From positions 1-64,000 of the forward strand of contig JACMOK010000071.1 of assembly GCA_014378065.1 (NCBI GenBank): DNA of 64,000 nucleotides, in the 5' to 3' direction. The stretch's first letter is position 1. Each line of letters begins with the position of its first letter. The notes beneath the pieces are model-generated. The model worked only from the letters and a program-made list of their open reading frames with translations, was not told the DNA's origin and searched no databases. The DNA comes from Flavobacterium sp. (GTDB lineage: Bacteria > Bacteroidota > Bacteroidia > Flavobacteriales > Flavobacteriaceae). Both the position numbers and the translations under genes were made by a program. This document shows, piece after piece, positions 1-8,346 of this stretch.

Positions 1-1175
1 ATTCTTTCATTTGAAACAATCTCTTTTGTAAGGGTATCTCTTCTTGCTACTTCGAAAGTTTTATTTTCTAAATCTTTTGGACCCACAGCAATCCGAATGG
101 GAACTCCTTTTAGTTCGTATTCGTTAAATTTGAATCCTGGTTTTTGTGTCGTTCGGTCATCATATTTAACCGAAACATTTATTGCTTTGAATTGCAAAAT
201 CAACTGATTAACAGCAAACGTAATCTGGGCAAGTTGCTCGTCTGATTTATATATAGGAATAATCACGACCTGAATAGGCGCCAGGTTTGGAGGCAACACC
301 AAACCCTGATCGTCAGAATGCGTCATTACTAGCGCACCCATTAAACGTGTAGAAACACCCCATGAAGTGCCCCACACGTATTCTTGTTTGCCTTCTGCGT
401 TTGCGAATTTTACGTCGAATGCCTTGGCAAAATTCTGCCCCAGAAAATGGGAAGTTCCAGCCTGCAATGCTTTACCATCCTGCATAAGTGCTTCGATACA
501 ATAAGTCTCTTCAGCTCCAGCGAATCGTTCTGTTTCTGTTTTAATTCCTTTAATTACAGGAATTGCCATAAATTTTTCTGCAAATTCAGCATAAACATCC
601 ATCATCTTTTTTGATTCTTCTACTGCTTCCGCTTTGGTGGCGTGGGCTGTGTGTCCTTCTTGCCATAAGAATTCGGCAGTCCTAAGAAACAATCGGGTTC
701 TCATTTCCCAACGTACAACATTAGCCCATTGATTTATCAGTAATGGCAAATCTCTGTACGACTGTACCCATCCTTTGTAGGTACTCCAAATAATAGCTTC
801 GCTGGTAGGGCGAACAATTAATTCTTCCTCTAGTTTGGCATTCGGATCCACCATGAGTTTACCCGGCTTATCAGGATCGTTTTTTAATCTGTAATGAGTT
901 ACTATAGCGCATTCTTTCGCGAAACCTTCCGCATTTTTCTCTTCCGCTTCAAACATGCTTTTGGGCACAAACAGTGGGAAGTACGCGTTGCTGTGTCCTG
1001 TTTCTTTAAACATGCGGTCCAATTCTGCCTGCATTTTCTCCCAAATCGCATAACCATAAGGTTTAATCACCATACATCCCCTCACACCTGAGTTTTCTGC
1101 CAGATCTGCTTTAACCACCAGCTCATTGTACCATTTCGAATAATCTTCAGTTCTTGTAGTAAGGTTCTTGCTCAT
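1..1175 (-). CDS. proS: Prolyl-tRNA synthetase (3' end beyond window)
   Basis: Class II aminoacyl-tRNA synthetase that charges tRNA-Pro in the cytosol. Only the first ~391 codons are inside the window; the C-terminal part runs off the left edge. The start is the ATG at 1173-1175 ([16 protein letters not shown]). Visible signatures are the class II motif 1 region ([17 protein letters not shown]), [11 protein letters not shown] and [21 protein letters not shown], the last being typical of ProRS motif 2. The sequence fits the short archaeal/eukaryal-like ProRS without the inserted editing domain, which Bacteroidota use (inference from the visible part). It is divergent from the lipoprotein gene at 1276 and has its own promoter at 1229-1256. 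Confidence 0.96.
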   Translation of the reverse strand, partial: MSKNLTTRTEDYSKWYNELVVKADLAENSGVRGCMVIKPYGYAIWEKMQAELDRMFKETGHSNAYFPLFVPKSMFEAEEKNAEGFAKECAIVTHYRLKNDPDKPGKLMVDPNAKLEEELIVRPTSEAIIWSTYKGWVQSYRDLPLLINQWANVVRWEMRTRLFLRTAEFLWQEGHTAHATKAEAVEESKKMMDVYAEFAEKFMAIPVIKGIKTETERFAGAEETYCIEALMQDGKALQAGTSHFLGQNFAKAFDVKFANAEGKQEYVWGTSWGVSTRLMGALVMTHSDDQGLVLPPNLAPIQVVIIPIYKSDEQLAQITFAVNQLILQFKAINVSVKYDDRTTQKPGFKFNEYELKGVPIRIAVGPKDLENKTFEVARRDTLTKEIVSNER

Positions 1176-1228
1176 AATGAATAATTTGGCACAAAAATTG
1201 TTTAACGTTTTTTAACTAAATAGTTTGG

Positions 1229-1256
1229 CAAAACTAACTAATTTTGTAAAGACCAA
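1229..1256 (-). promoter_or_regulatory. proS promoter (TTG-N17-TAGTTTTG)
   Basis: On the minus strand a TAGTTTTG box (1229-1236) matches the Bacteroidota -7 consensus TAnnTTTG. A TTG lies 17 bp upstream (1254-1256), with an alternative TTG at N20. The box is about 54 nt from the proS ATG. Confidence 0.6.
1239..1246 (+). promoter_or_regulatory. -7 box of the Asn/Tyr-rich lipoprotein gene
   Basis: TAATTTTG matches TAnnTTTG. Transcription would begin near 1253, 23 nt before the ATG at 1276, which excludes the upstream TTG at 1225 as start. It lies 2 bp from the opposing proS -7 box. Confidence 0.5.
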
Positions 1257-1275
1257 CAATAAAAATACTGTAGAT

Positions 1276-2241
1276 ATGAAAACTAATTCTAATTATTCAA
1301 ATAATATTTCCGTTTATAGTATAGTAAGCTTTTTTAGTATCCTAATGGTTTCTTGCGGCTCCTATCAAAACGCTTCAACCGCGGACACCGATGGTATTTA
1401 CGGTGGATCAGAACGACAACGAGCACAAAGTAATAGCAATCAAAACAACAACCAGTATAAAGATTATTTTGGCTCTTTACAAGACAAAAATCAATCCGAG
1501 CAAATTTTTACCGATGTTGAAAATTACAACTCTAACAATTACGATAACAATGATTCTAACTCCAATCAAGAAAGCAATACAAGCTACTCTAGTTGGGGCA
1601 ACAATCCTGAAAACGTTACCGTAAATGTATATGGTAGTAATTGGGGGTGGAATAATTATTCCAATTATTCGGGGTGGAATTTAGGCTGGGGATGGAATTC
1701 TTGGTACGGTCCTAGCTACTATGGTTGGGGATGGGATCCATATTACGGACCAAATTATGGCTGGGGTTGGAATAACTACTATGGAAATAATTGGTATAAC
1801 AATGGTTACTATCACAACCATTATGCCTATAACAATGGTCGAAGAAATGGCTCATACAGAAATCAGTCCTACAACAATTATTCATACAATGGAAGAGGAA
1901 GCAATTCCTATAACGGAACGAGAAATACGAATTACAATACTCCCAGAAATGGCGTCAGAACTCAGAATTCTGGTACGCGAAATTACAACTACAATACGCC
2001 AAGAAATCCTGTGAGAACCGAATCGTCCAACGCACCAAGGAATAATAACTACAATACACCAAAAACAAATAATAATTCTAGCAGCACCCGAACCCAAAGC
2101 AATACCGCTACGCGAAGTAACAATAATAATTACACCCCTTCCAGATCGTATTCTTCTCCAAGCTCTTCTGGAAGCGGGAGCTATAATAGCGGTAGTAATG
2201 GTGGAGGCGGCAGATCGTCTTCTGGTGGGGGCAGAAGATAA
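1276..2241 (+). CDS. Asn/Tyr/Gly/Ser-rich lipoprotein, function unknown
   Basis: Predicted 321-aa lipoprotein. The N-terminus has a hydrophobic stretch followed by a lipobox-like MVSC with the modified Cys near residue 27. The rest is low complexity: Asn/Ser-rich to about residue 115, then a Trp/Gly/Tyr block (GWGWNNYYGNNWY type), then Asn-Tyr-Thr-Pro-Arg repeats (variants of NYNTPRN) and a Gly/Ser tail ending GGGRR. I chose the ATG at 1276 over the in-frame TTG at 1225 because a -7 box lies between them. No enzymatic domain is visible. The composition resembles surface-exposed low-complexity proteins of flavobacteria; a role in the cell envelope is inference only. The repeats create long open frames in the other phases, which I do not consider genes. 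Confidence 0.8.
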   Translation: MKTNSNYSNNISVYSIVSFFSILMVSCGSYQNASTADTDGIYGGSERQRAQSNSNQNNNQYKDYFGSLQDKNQSEQIFTDVENYNSNNYDNNDSNSNQESNTSYSSWGNNPENVTVNVYGSNWGWNNYSNYSGWNLGWGWNSWYGPSYYGWGWDPYYGPNYGWGWNNYYGNNWYNNGYYHNHYAYNNGRRNGSYRNQSYNNYSYNGRGSNSYNGTRNTNYNTPRNGVRTQNSGTRNYNYNTPRNPVRTESSNAPRNNNYNTPKTNNNSSSTRTQSNTATRSNNNNYTPSRSYSSPSSSGSGSYNSGSNGGGGRSSSGGGRR

Positions 2242-2260
2242 CTAGTAACCGATAAATTCC

Positions 2261-2282
2261 TAGTTTTGATTACACGGTAATC
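2261..2282 (+). promoter_or_regulatory. Porin gene promoter with overlapping palindrome
   Basis: TAGTTTTG (2261-2268) matches TAnnTTTG. The perfect 6-3-6 palindrome GATTACacgGTAATC (2268-2282) begins in the box and covers the expected start site near 2275, the position of an operator. No clear -33 TTG is visible. Confidence 0.4.
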
Positions 2283-2306
2283 ACGAACTTTTTTTGAAAA
2301 AAAATT

Positions 2307-3815
2307 ATGAAAAAATATTTAATCTTAATATTAACAGGCTTTGTTTTATCTGTCGTTCAGTCGCAAAATATTTCAGATGCCCTGCGTTATAGCCAAGACA
2401 ATTTAAATGGAACCGCCCGGTTTCAGTCGATGAGTGGTGCTTTTGGTGCATTGGGCGGAGATTTTTCTTCATTAAATGTCAATCCAGCGGGTGCAGCAGT
2501 TTTTGCAAATAGTCAAGTGGGTGTTTCGTTAATCAATTACAATGTTAAAAATAAATCTGATTATTTTGGGAATACCAATGCTGTAAACAATAATACTTTT
2601 GATATAAATCAGGGTGGCGGCATTTTAGTTTTTAATGTCAATGACCCCAAAACCAACTGGAAGAAATTTACGCTAGCAGTTAACTACGAAAATACTTATA
2701 ACCACGATAATTCGCTGTTTGCTTTTGGAAACAATCCAAATCATTCTATCGCAGACTATTTTTTAAGCTATGCTAATCCGAATGCATCACAACTCGGCGT
2801 TCCAGTTGTTACGCTACAAAATTTCTATTACGACGAGCTTAATTTTAGGGAGCAACAGGCTTTTTTAGGTTATCAAGGATATCTTATCAACGTTAATACT
2901 GAAGTTGGAGACAACTATTCTTCCAATGTTCCTGCTGGTCAAAATTATCAAGAAAATTATTTAGAATCGACAGGATCAAACGGAAAATTGACCTTTAATG
3001 CGGCAGTGCAATATAAAGATCGATTTTATTTTGGACTTAATATCAATTCTCATTTTTCCGATTACACACAATCAACCATTTTTTACGAAGAAAACAACAA
3101 TAGCCAAAACTCTGGGGTCAGAAACTCGACGTTTAGCAATGATCTGCATACATACGGTACTGGATTGTCATTGCAATTCGGGGCCATTGCAAAGATCACC
3201 AAAGCCTTTCGCGCGGGTCTTGCTTACGAATCGTCTACTTGGTACACGCTAAATGATGAATTAAGACAGAATTTATCTAGTACAGGATTTAATTATGGAA
3301 ACCCTGCTAATTCAAATCTCTCTACGGTTTACACAGATTCAGATCTTACCATCATTTACCCCGAATATAAACTGCAGACCCCCGGAAAATGGACAGGAAG
3401 TTTGGCCTATGTTTTTAACAAATCAGGCCTGGTTAGTATTGATTTCGGACTGAAAGATTACAGCAATATTCGTTTTAAATCGACCGGATTTAACTATGAA
3501 AATACTCAAATCAATAGTTTGCTCGATTATGCGACCGAATTTAGAGCAGGCGCAGAAAAACGATTTCAGAATTGGAGTCTAAGAGGTGGTTTTCGCTATG
3601 AGCAGAGTCCTTACAAAAATGGCAAAACTGTTGGTGATTTGACTGGCGGTTCTGGAGGTTTTGGTTACAATTTTGGCAGTACCAACCTCGACTTATCTTA
3701 CTCGCATACACAACGAAACTCACAACAAGCTTTTTTCTCGCAGGGATTTACGGACGGCGCTCAAGTGAAAACAGCACGCAACAACATTACGCTGACCTTA
3801 TTGTTTGAATTGTAA
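2307..3815 (+). CDS. OmpP1/FadL/TodX family outer membrane transport protein
   Basis: A 502-aa outer-membrane beta-barrel that probably imports hydrophobic compounds such as fatty acids or aromatics. A signal peptide (MKKYLILILTGFVLSVVQSQ) precedes the family's N-terminal region: DALRYSQ, then the GALGG/NPAG motif (AFGALGGDFSSLNVNPAG, residues about 46-63), the hallmark of FadL-like channels. The protein ends in Phe-Glu-Leu after alternating residues (NNITLTLLFEL), as expected for a last beta strand. Length fits the Bacteroidota family, often annotated as 'hemin receptor' or OmpP1. It is monocistronic: its own -7 box and palindrome lie upstream and a strong terminator follows 20 bp after the stop. 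Substrate unknown. Confidence 0.85.
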   Translation: MKKYLILILTGFVLSVVQSQNISDALRYSQDNLNGTARFQSMSGAFGALGGDFSSLNVNPAGAAVFANSQVGVSLINYNVKNKSDYFGNTNAVNNNTFDINQGGGILVFNVNDPKTNWKKFTLAVNYENTYNHDNSLFAFGNNPNHSIADYFLSYANPNASQLGVPVVTLQNFYYDELNFREQQAFLGYQGYLINVNTEVGDNYSSNVPAGQNYQENYLESTGSNGKLTFNAAVQYKDRFYFGLNINSHFSDYTQSTIFYEENNNSQNSGVRNSTFSNDLHTYGTGLSLQFGAIAKITKAFRAGLAYESSTWYTLNDELRQNLSSTGFNYGNPANSNLSTVYTDSDLTIIYPEYKLQTPGKWTGSLAYVFNKSGLVSIDFGLKDYSNIRFKSTGFNYENTQINSLLDYATEFRAGAEKRFQNWSLRGGFRYEQSPYKNGKTVGDLTGGSGGFGYNFGSTNLDLSYSHTQRNSQQAFFSQGFTDGAQVKTARNNITLTLLFEL

Positions 3816-3835
3816 TGTCTATAATTTATTTTTAG

Positions 3836-3870
3836 GCAAGACCATTATTCGGATAATGGTCTTTTTTTTT
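3836..3870 (+). terminator. Rho-independent terminator after the FadL-like gene
   Basis: The stem AAGACCATTAT pairs with ATAATGGTCTT around a TCGG loop and is followed by a run of T. The first dispersed repeat copy starts at the very next base. Confidence 0.9.
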
Positions 3871-3945
3871 AGCCCTGATAGCAGCGGCATCCTTGGACTG
3901 ACTTTTGAGGCAGCCCAAGATACAGTGAATAGCAGGATAAGCTTC
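3871..3945 (+). repeat. Dispersed palindromic element, copy a
   Basis: About 75 bp beginning AGCCCTGATAGCAGCGGCAT and ending AGCAGGATAAGCTTC. CCTG (3874-3877) pairs with CAGG (3933-3936) and the outer AGC with GCT. The inner stem TTGGaCTG/CAGcCCAA differs from the other copies but still pairs. It follows the terminator directly and precedes rimO. Confidence 0.75.
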
Positions 3946-3995
3946 AGTCTGCGTCGCAAAATATACAGTGTCATAAATTTTGTTCATAACTGAGG

Positions 3996-4022
3996 TTGTA
4001 AGAAATAAAAAATGTAATTTTG
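3996..4022 (+). promoter_or_regulatory. rimO promoter
   Basis: TAATTTTG at 4015-4022 with a TTG 16 bp upstream (3996-3998). The box is 31 bp before the ATG, typical Bacteroidota spacing. Confidence 0.5.
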
Positions 4023-4053
4023 CACGCCTTTAGAAACATCGAAACATAAATCA

Positions 4054-5373
4054 ATGAGAACCAAGTCTTTAAAAAAAAACAAAATCAACGTCATCACGTT
4101 AGGATGTTCAAAAAATATTTACGATAGCGAAGTGCTGATGGGACAATTGCGTGCAAGCGGCAAAGAAGTCGAACACGAAGCGCCTGCAGAACGAGAAGGA
4201 AACATCATCGTAATTAATACATGTGGATTTATTGACAATGCCAAGGCAGAATCAGTGAATATGATTTTGGAATATGCCGATAAGAAGGCCCGAGGTTTAG
4301 TAGACAAAGTTTTTGTAACCGGATGCCTTTCCGAACGCTACCGCCCCGATCTTGAAAAAGAAATTCCCAATGTGGATCAATATTTTGGCACAACAGAATT
4401 GCCACAATTGCTCAAAGCGTTGGGCGCCGATTACAAACATGAATTGCTGGGTGAGCGATTGACAACCACCCCAAAAAATTATGCCTATTTAAAAATTGCT
4501 GAAGGTTGTGATCGTCCTTGCAGTTTTTGCGCCATCCCCTTGATGCGCGGCAAACATGTGTCGCAAACCATCGAAAAATTAGTCAAAGAAACCGAAGGAC
4601 TGGCTAAAAATGGTGTCAAAGAATTAATTTTGATTGCCCAGGACCTCACCTATTATGGACTTGATATTTACAAAAAGAGAAGCCTTGGTGAACTTTTAGA
4701 AGCTTTGGTAAAAGTAGAAGGAATTGAATGGATTCGACTCCATTACGCCTTCCCTACTGGGTTTCCGATGGAGGTGTTAGAAATTATGAAACGTGAACCC
4801 AAGATTTGCAATTATATAGATATTCCGTTGCAGCACATCTCCGATTCCATTTTAAAATCGATGCGCCGAGGAACAACTCAAGCAAAAACAACCCAATTAT
4901 TAAAAGAATTCAGACAAGCTGTTCCAGGCATGGCAATCAGAACCACCCTGATTGTTGGCTATCCCGGTGAGACTGAGGAAGATTTTCATATCTTAAAAGA
5001 TTTCGTGCAAGAAATGAAATTCGATCGCATGGGCTGCTTTGCCTATTCTCATGAAGAAAATACACATGCCTACTTGTTAGATGACGATGTGCCTGATAAT
5101 GTAAAAAAAGCACGGGCCGAAGAAATCATGGAATTACAATCACAAATTTCGTGGGATTTAAACCAAGAGAAGGTGGGTCAAATCTTCAAATGTATTGTCG
5201 ATAGAAAAGAGGGCGGATATTTTGTCGGACGAACCGAATTTGATAGTCCTGATGTAGATAATGAGGTGCTAATTGACGCTTCAAAACATTATGTGAAAAC
5301 TGGCGAATTTGTGTTGATTAAAATTTCAGAAGCTACAGAGTTTGATTTGTATGGCGAGCCAGTCATTTTGTAA
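4054..5373 (+). CDS. rimO: Ribosomal protein uS12 methylthiotransferase RimO
   Basis: Radical SAM enzyme that adds a methylthio group to the conserved Asp of ribosomal protein S12. The 439 aa show the UPF0004 N-terminal domain with its Cys ligands (VITLGCSKN, NTCGFID, VTGCLSERYRPDLEKE), then the radical SAM CxxxCxxC cluster (EGCDRPCSFC, about residue 152), then a C-terminal TRAM-like region (IFKCIVDRKEGGYFVGRTEFDSPDVDNEV). The 'LSERYRPDLEKEIPNVDQYFGT' type sequence distinguishes RimO from the tRNA enzyme MiaB. In other flavobacteria rimO often sits near ftsY; here ftsY is 18 kb away. Confidence 0.95.
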   Translation: MRTKSLKKNKINVITLGCSKNIYDSEVLMGQLRASGKEVEHEAPAEREGNIIVINTCGFIDNAKAESVNMILEYADKKARGLVDKVFVTGCLSERYRPDLEKEIPNVDQYFGTTELPQLLKALGADYKHELLGERLTTTPKNYAYLKIAEGCDRPCSFCAIPLMRGKHVSQTIEKLVKETEGLAKNGVKELILIAQDLTYYGLDIYKKRSLGELLEALVKVEGIEWIRLHYAFPTGFPMEVLEIMKREPKICNYIDIPLQHISDSILKSMRRGTTQAKTTQLLKEFRQAVPGMAIRTTLIVGYPGETEEDFHILKDFVQEMKFDRMGCFAYSHEENTHAYLLDDDVPDNVKKARAEEIMELQSQISWDLNQEKVGQIFKCIVDRKEGGYFVGRTEFDSPDVDNEVLIDASKHYVKTGEFVLIKISEATEFDLYGEPVIL

Positions 5374-5519
5374 TTGGCCCCTGCATTTAATTCGGAGCAT
5401 CAAAATCAATTCTGTTCTGTATAGTTTCGTTTGAACTCCTCAATGCTATTTCCTAAAATGCAACGTTGATTTCCCAATCTTAAAAAAGTTTTGGCTACAT
5501 TAACATTGGTTTGTCAGAA

Positions 5520-7619
5520 CTATGTTAAAAATAAGGTTTCCAAAAGTTTAAATATTTTTTCTTTATCTAAAGGTTTGGTAATGTAATCCGTAAATCCAGC
5601 CCGTAATATTTTTTCCCGGTCTTCAACAGAGGAGTGCGCAGTTTGAGCTACAACCAAAAGATTCGGACGGAAGATTTTTATTTTTTCAAATGCCATATAA
5701 CCATCCATTAATGGCATCTTAATATCCATAAACACCAAATTTATTTCAGGATTACTTCTGCAAATTTCAACTGCCTCTGCTCCGTTCACAGCTCTTAAAA
5801 CAGTGTAATGCCATAGTTGCAGTATTTTTTTTAACAACAGAAAATTAATATGATCATCCTCAGCAATTAAAATGGTTTTATTAGCGAAGGAGCCGTCAAG
5901 ATTTAACCTATTCGATTCTAAAATCTGCTGTTTGTTCTCATCACATTTTAAAGGAATTGTAAAGGAGAAAACTGATCCTACGTTTACTTTAGACGTCACT
6001 TGTATTTGACCTCCCAACATTTCGACATAAGCTTTTGAAATTGCCAACCCGAGACCAAGCCCGCTGAGCTCTGCCGAAAAATCATCTTCGATTCTCCTGA
6101 AACGGTCAAAAATAATTTTCAGATTATTTTTATCGATACCAATGCCGGAATCCACAACTTTAAAAGCCAAAGTTTTAGAATTTTCATCGACCTCATAACC
6201 AAAATTTACATAGCCACTGTCAGTGTATTTGATGGCATTTGTGATCAAATTAGTCATCACCTGCCGCAATTTAATTTCATCCGAAAGCAGGTTTTTTTTA
6301 AGTGGATGTTTGGCCACGAGCCTGTAGAAATCAATATCTTTTGATTCGGGAATGGTCACTTTTATTGTTTCAAATATTTCCTTAAGACACTGGTTGATAT
6401 CAAAACTTTTAATTTTTGGTGTGATTTGCTTGGCATCGATCTTCGACATTTCAATCAGATCTTCAATAATAGAAACCAAATTGGCTCCGCTATTTCGAAT
6501 GATCTTTAGGTAATCAGACTTGTCTTCGTTATTTAAATTTTCATTGTTGAGCAAATCGCTGAATCCGATAATCGCATTCATTGGTGTTCTAATTTCGTGC
6601 GATAAATTGGCCAAAAAAGATGATTTAAGCTTATCGCTCTCTTCGGCTTTCTTTTTTGAAATTTCGAGCTGGTGTCGTTGATGGCTATTTTCTTCAAACA
6701 GGTTTCCTATGTATCCAAATTCGCCCGGGGCAGTTTTTAAGTCGGTTATGGAAACTAAATTTCCGGTTTCTAAAACGCTTGTGATTAATTTTAATGGTTT
6801 ATAAACCCACCTTCTAGAATAATATAGATAGATTAACAGGTTGAGTATCGAGGCAATAATGATAATGGTAAGGATTTCTCGCGTATTCTTGAAATTGAGG
6901 TTGAAAGGCCGTTTGAAAAGCAGTTGTGCTACTTGCTTGTTTTGCCAATCATTCAAAGCAATTCGCGCTACAACAGTGTCATCTTGTGAAGCGTTCGTGA
7001 TATTAGTAACGAAATCTATTTTAGAACTGCTAATTTTTTCGAGTGTTGCAAAATACTGTTTATCTAACAACCTAGCCATAAAAAAATATCCAGCGGGTTT
7101 TGCCTTTGTTTTTTTAGGATCATTGGAAGGATGTATAGTGGCACCAAAAACTTCAACAACCCCTTCGGGAATTCGGAGATAAAATCTTGTAAATTTTGAT
7201 TCGTAAAGTTTCGCCATCGATGGTTTCGGAATAAAATCGATAGTCTTGATTTTCGAGGAGGCGGTTTTAATAATAAATTGATTGTTTAAATCGTATATTC
7301 CGACATAATCTACTTCGTAAGAGTTAAATTCCTGAACTACAAACCGATCAAACCATTTTTTATCTTTGGTTTTGGTAAATTTTACCAAATCATCCCAAAA
7401 AGTAACGTCGATGATAGAAGCAGTAAGTATGTTTGAGTTCAATTGCACTAACGATTTGACTTCATTGGTGTATTGATCATAAGTAGATTTGTATACATGC
7501 TTTTCTTGCTGGATCGTGTAGAGATAAAGCGAGAGATAAAGTAAAAAAAACAAAATACTCGTTCCAAATATTAAAAGCAACAGCTTAAAATAAGTATTTA
7601 GGTTAAACATTTTTTTCAT
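5520..7619 (-). CDS. CHASE4-type hybrid sensor histidine kinase with receiver domain
   Basis: A 699-aa membrane sensor. TM1 is at about residues 10-30. An extracytoplasmic region of about 220 aa follows, whose IDVTFWDDLVKF stretch resembles CHASE4 sensor domains. TM2 is near 252-272. The HisKA domain carries SHEIRTPMNAIIGFSDLL (phospho-His near 339), the HATPase has DSGIGID and GLGLGLAISKAY, and a C-terminal receiver has VFMDIKMPLMDGY (phospho-Asp near 629) and TKPLDKEK. As a hybrid kinase it would pass phosphate to an Hpt protein; an orphan Hpt protein lies at 26964, but a link is speculation. It is transcribed alone, with no cognate output gene beside it. The signal sensed is unknown. Confidence 0.88.
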   Translation of the reverse strand: MKKMFNLNTYFKLLLLIFGTSILFFLLYLSLYLYTIQQEKHVYKSTYDQYTNEVKSLVQLNSNILTASIIDVTFWDDLVKFTKTKDKKWFDRFVVQEFNSYEVDYVGIYDLNNQFIIKTASSKIKTIDFIPKPSMAKLYESKFTRFYLRIPEGVVEVFGATIHPSNDPKKTKAKPAGYFFMARLLDKQYFATLEKISSSKIDFVTNITNASQDDTVVARIALNDWQNKQVAQLLFKRPFNLNFKNTREILTIIIIASILNLLIYLYYSRRWVYKPLKLITSVLETGNLVSITDLKTAPGEFGYIGNLFEENSHQRHQLEISKKKAEESDKLKSSFLANLSHEIRTPMNAIIGFSDLLNNENLNNEDKSDYLKIIRNSGANLVSIIEDLIEMSKIDAKQITPKIKSFDINQCLKEIFETIKVTIPESKDIDFYRLVAKHPLKKNLLSDEIKLRQVMTNLITNAIKYTDSGYVNFGYEVDENSKTLAFKVVDSGIGIDKNNLKIIFDRFRRIEDDFSAELSGLGLGLAISKAYVEMLGGQIQVTSKVNVGSVFSFTIPLKCDENKQQILESNRLNLDGSFANKTILIAEDDHINFLLLKKILQLWHYTVLRAVNGAEAVEICRSNPEINLVFMDIKMPLMDGYMAFEKIKIFRPNLLVVAQTAHSSVEDREKILRAGFTDYITKPLDKEKIFKLLETLFLT

Positions 7620-7712
7620 AGAATTGGGGCAAAATTCGCATAAAAAGTTGTAGATGGTAAATGTAAAATATTTTTAGCGCATTATGTCTCTTAATTCTTT
7701 AATTCATTGCAT

Positions 7713-7742
7713 AAAAAAACTCCAAATTTTCATTTGAAGTTT
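7713..7742 (-). terminator. Terminator of the DUF1573 gene
   Basis: Read on the minus strand, AAACTTCAAAT and ATTTGGAGTTT pair around GAAA (one G:T wobble) and are followed by a T run. It lies 21 bp past the DUF1573 stop. Confidence 0.75.
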
Positions 7743-7763
7743 ATTTGTGAACTAACCTTCTAT

Positions 7764-8168
7764 TTAGATGACAGTCCCTTTAAAAGACAATACTTTCACT
7801 GCTTCTTCTGCATTAGTGGTTACAGTCACCGTTTTAGTAAATGCGCCTTTCGCAGCGGCATTGTAAGTAGCCGTAATTTTCGCCGTTCCACCCGGCGCGA
7901 TAGGCGTTTTGGTATAATCTGTAGCCGTACAACCGCAAGAAGCTTTGACATTGGTGATAATCACGGCGGTTTTTCCGTTGTTTTTAAATTCAAATTCGAT
8001 GGCTTTTGGTTTATTTTGAGGAATTTCCCCCAAATCAATCTGCTCGGCTTTCCATGCAATTGGCGAGGCACTAATTTCCGACTTAACTGTAATAGTGGTC
8101 GTTGGTAAAACGGTGAACGACATCATCGCTAAAGCAAATGCCAGAAGTGGGATTTTAATTGTTTTCAT
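7764..8168 (-). CDS. DUF1573 domain-containing secreted protein
   Basis: 134 aa with a cleavable signal peptide (MKTIKIPLLAFALAMMSFTVLP). The DUF1573 core follows: IDLGEIPQNKPKAIEFEFKN, then ASCGCTATDYTKTPIAPGGTA with the conserved Cys-Gly-Cys, then a final beta-rich part ending KGTVI. The fold is an immunoglobulin-like (ASH/MSP-type) domain found exported in Bacteroidota; its function is not established. It is divergent from a histidine kinase/response regulator pair at 8347, and three TTGTTAA repeats in the shared region suggest that the pair may regulate it. Confidence 0.87.
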   Translation of the reverse strand: MKTIKIPLLAFALAMMSFTVLPTTTITVKSEISASPIAWKAEQIDLGEIPQNKPKAIEFEFKNNGKTAVIITNVKASCGCTATDYTKTPIAPGGTAKITATYNAAAKGAFTKTVTVTTNAEEAVKVLSFKGTVI

Positions 8169-8215
8169 AATAATAATTTAAAAGGTTAATAAAGTTGTTG
8201 TTTTTTTTTACAAAT

Positions 8216-8223
8216 CAAAAGTA
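8216..8223 (-). promoter_or_regulatory. -7 box of the DUF1573 gene
   Basis: TACTTTTG on the minus strand, about 48 nt before the ATG. No TTG sits at the -33 position, so an activator may be needed. Confidence 0.5.
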
Positions 8224-8243
8224 CAGGAGTTGTTCTTTAGTGC

Positions 8244-8282
8244 TTGTTAAGCGGTTTCTAATGTTTGTTAATGAGTTGTTAA
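8244..8282. promoter_or_regulatory. Three direct TTGTTAA repeats, possible response-regulator site
   Basis: TTGTTAA occurs at 8244-8250, 8265-8271 and 8276-8282, with start-to-start spacings of 21 and 11 bp, i.e. about two and one helical turns. OmpR/PhoB-type regulators bind 7-bp repeats at 11-bp spacing, and such a regulator is encoded just downstream (9603). The repeats lie immediately upstream of the DUF1573 -7 box. Confidence 0.4.
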
Positions 8283-8346
8283 TACTATCCTGAGAGCTAA
8301 ATTTTGATTAATATTACCCTTTAATTCCAGTTGTTTATAATTTAAA

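Noticed and set aside
1391..2097. Long open frames in other phases inside the Asn/Tyr-rich gene
   Set aside because: They come from the repetitive codons of the real gene; no start or composition support.
3805..3993. 62-aa ORF after the FadL-like gene
   Set aside because: It overlaps the porin end, the terminator and repeat copy a; no protein-like composition.
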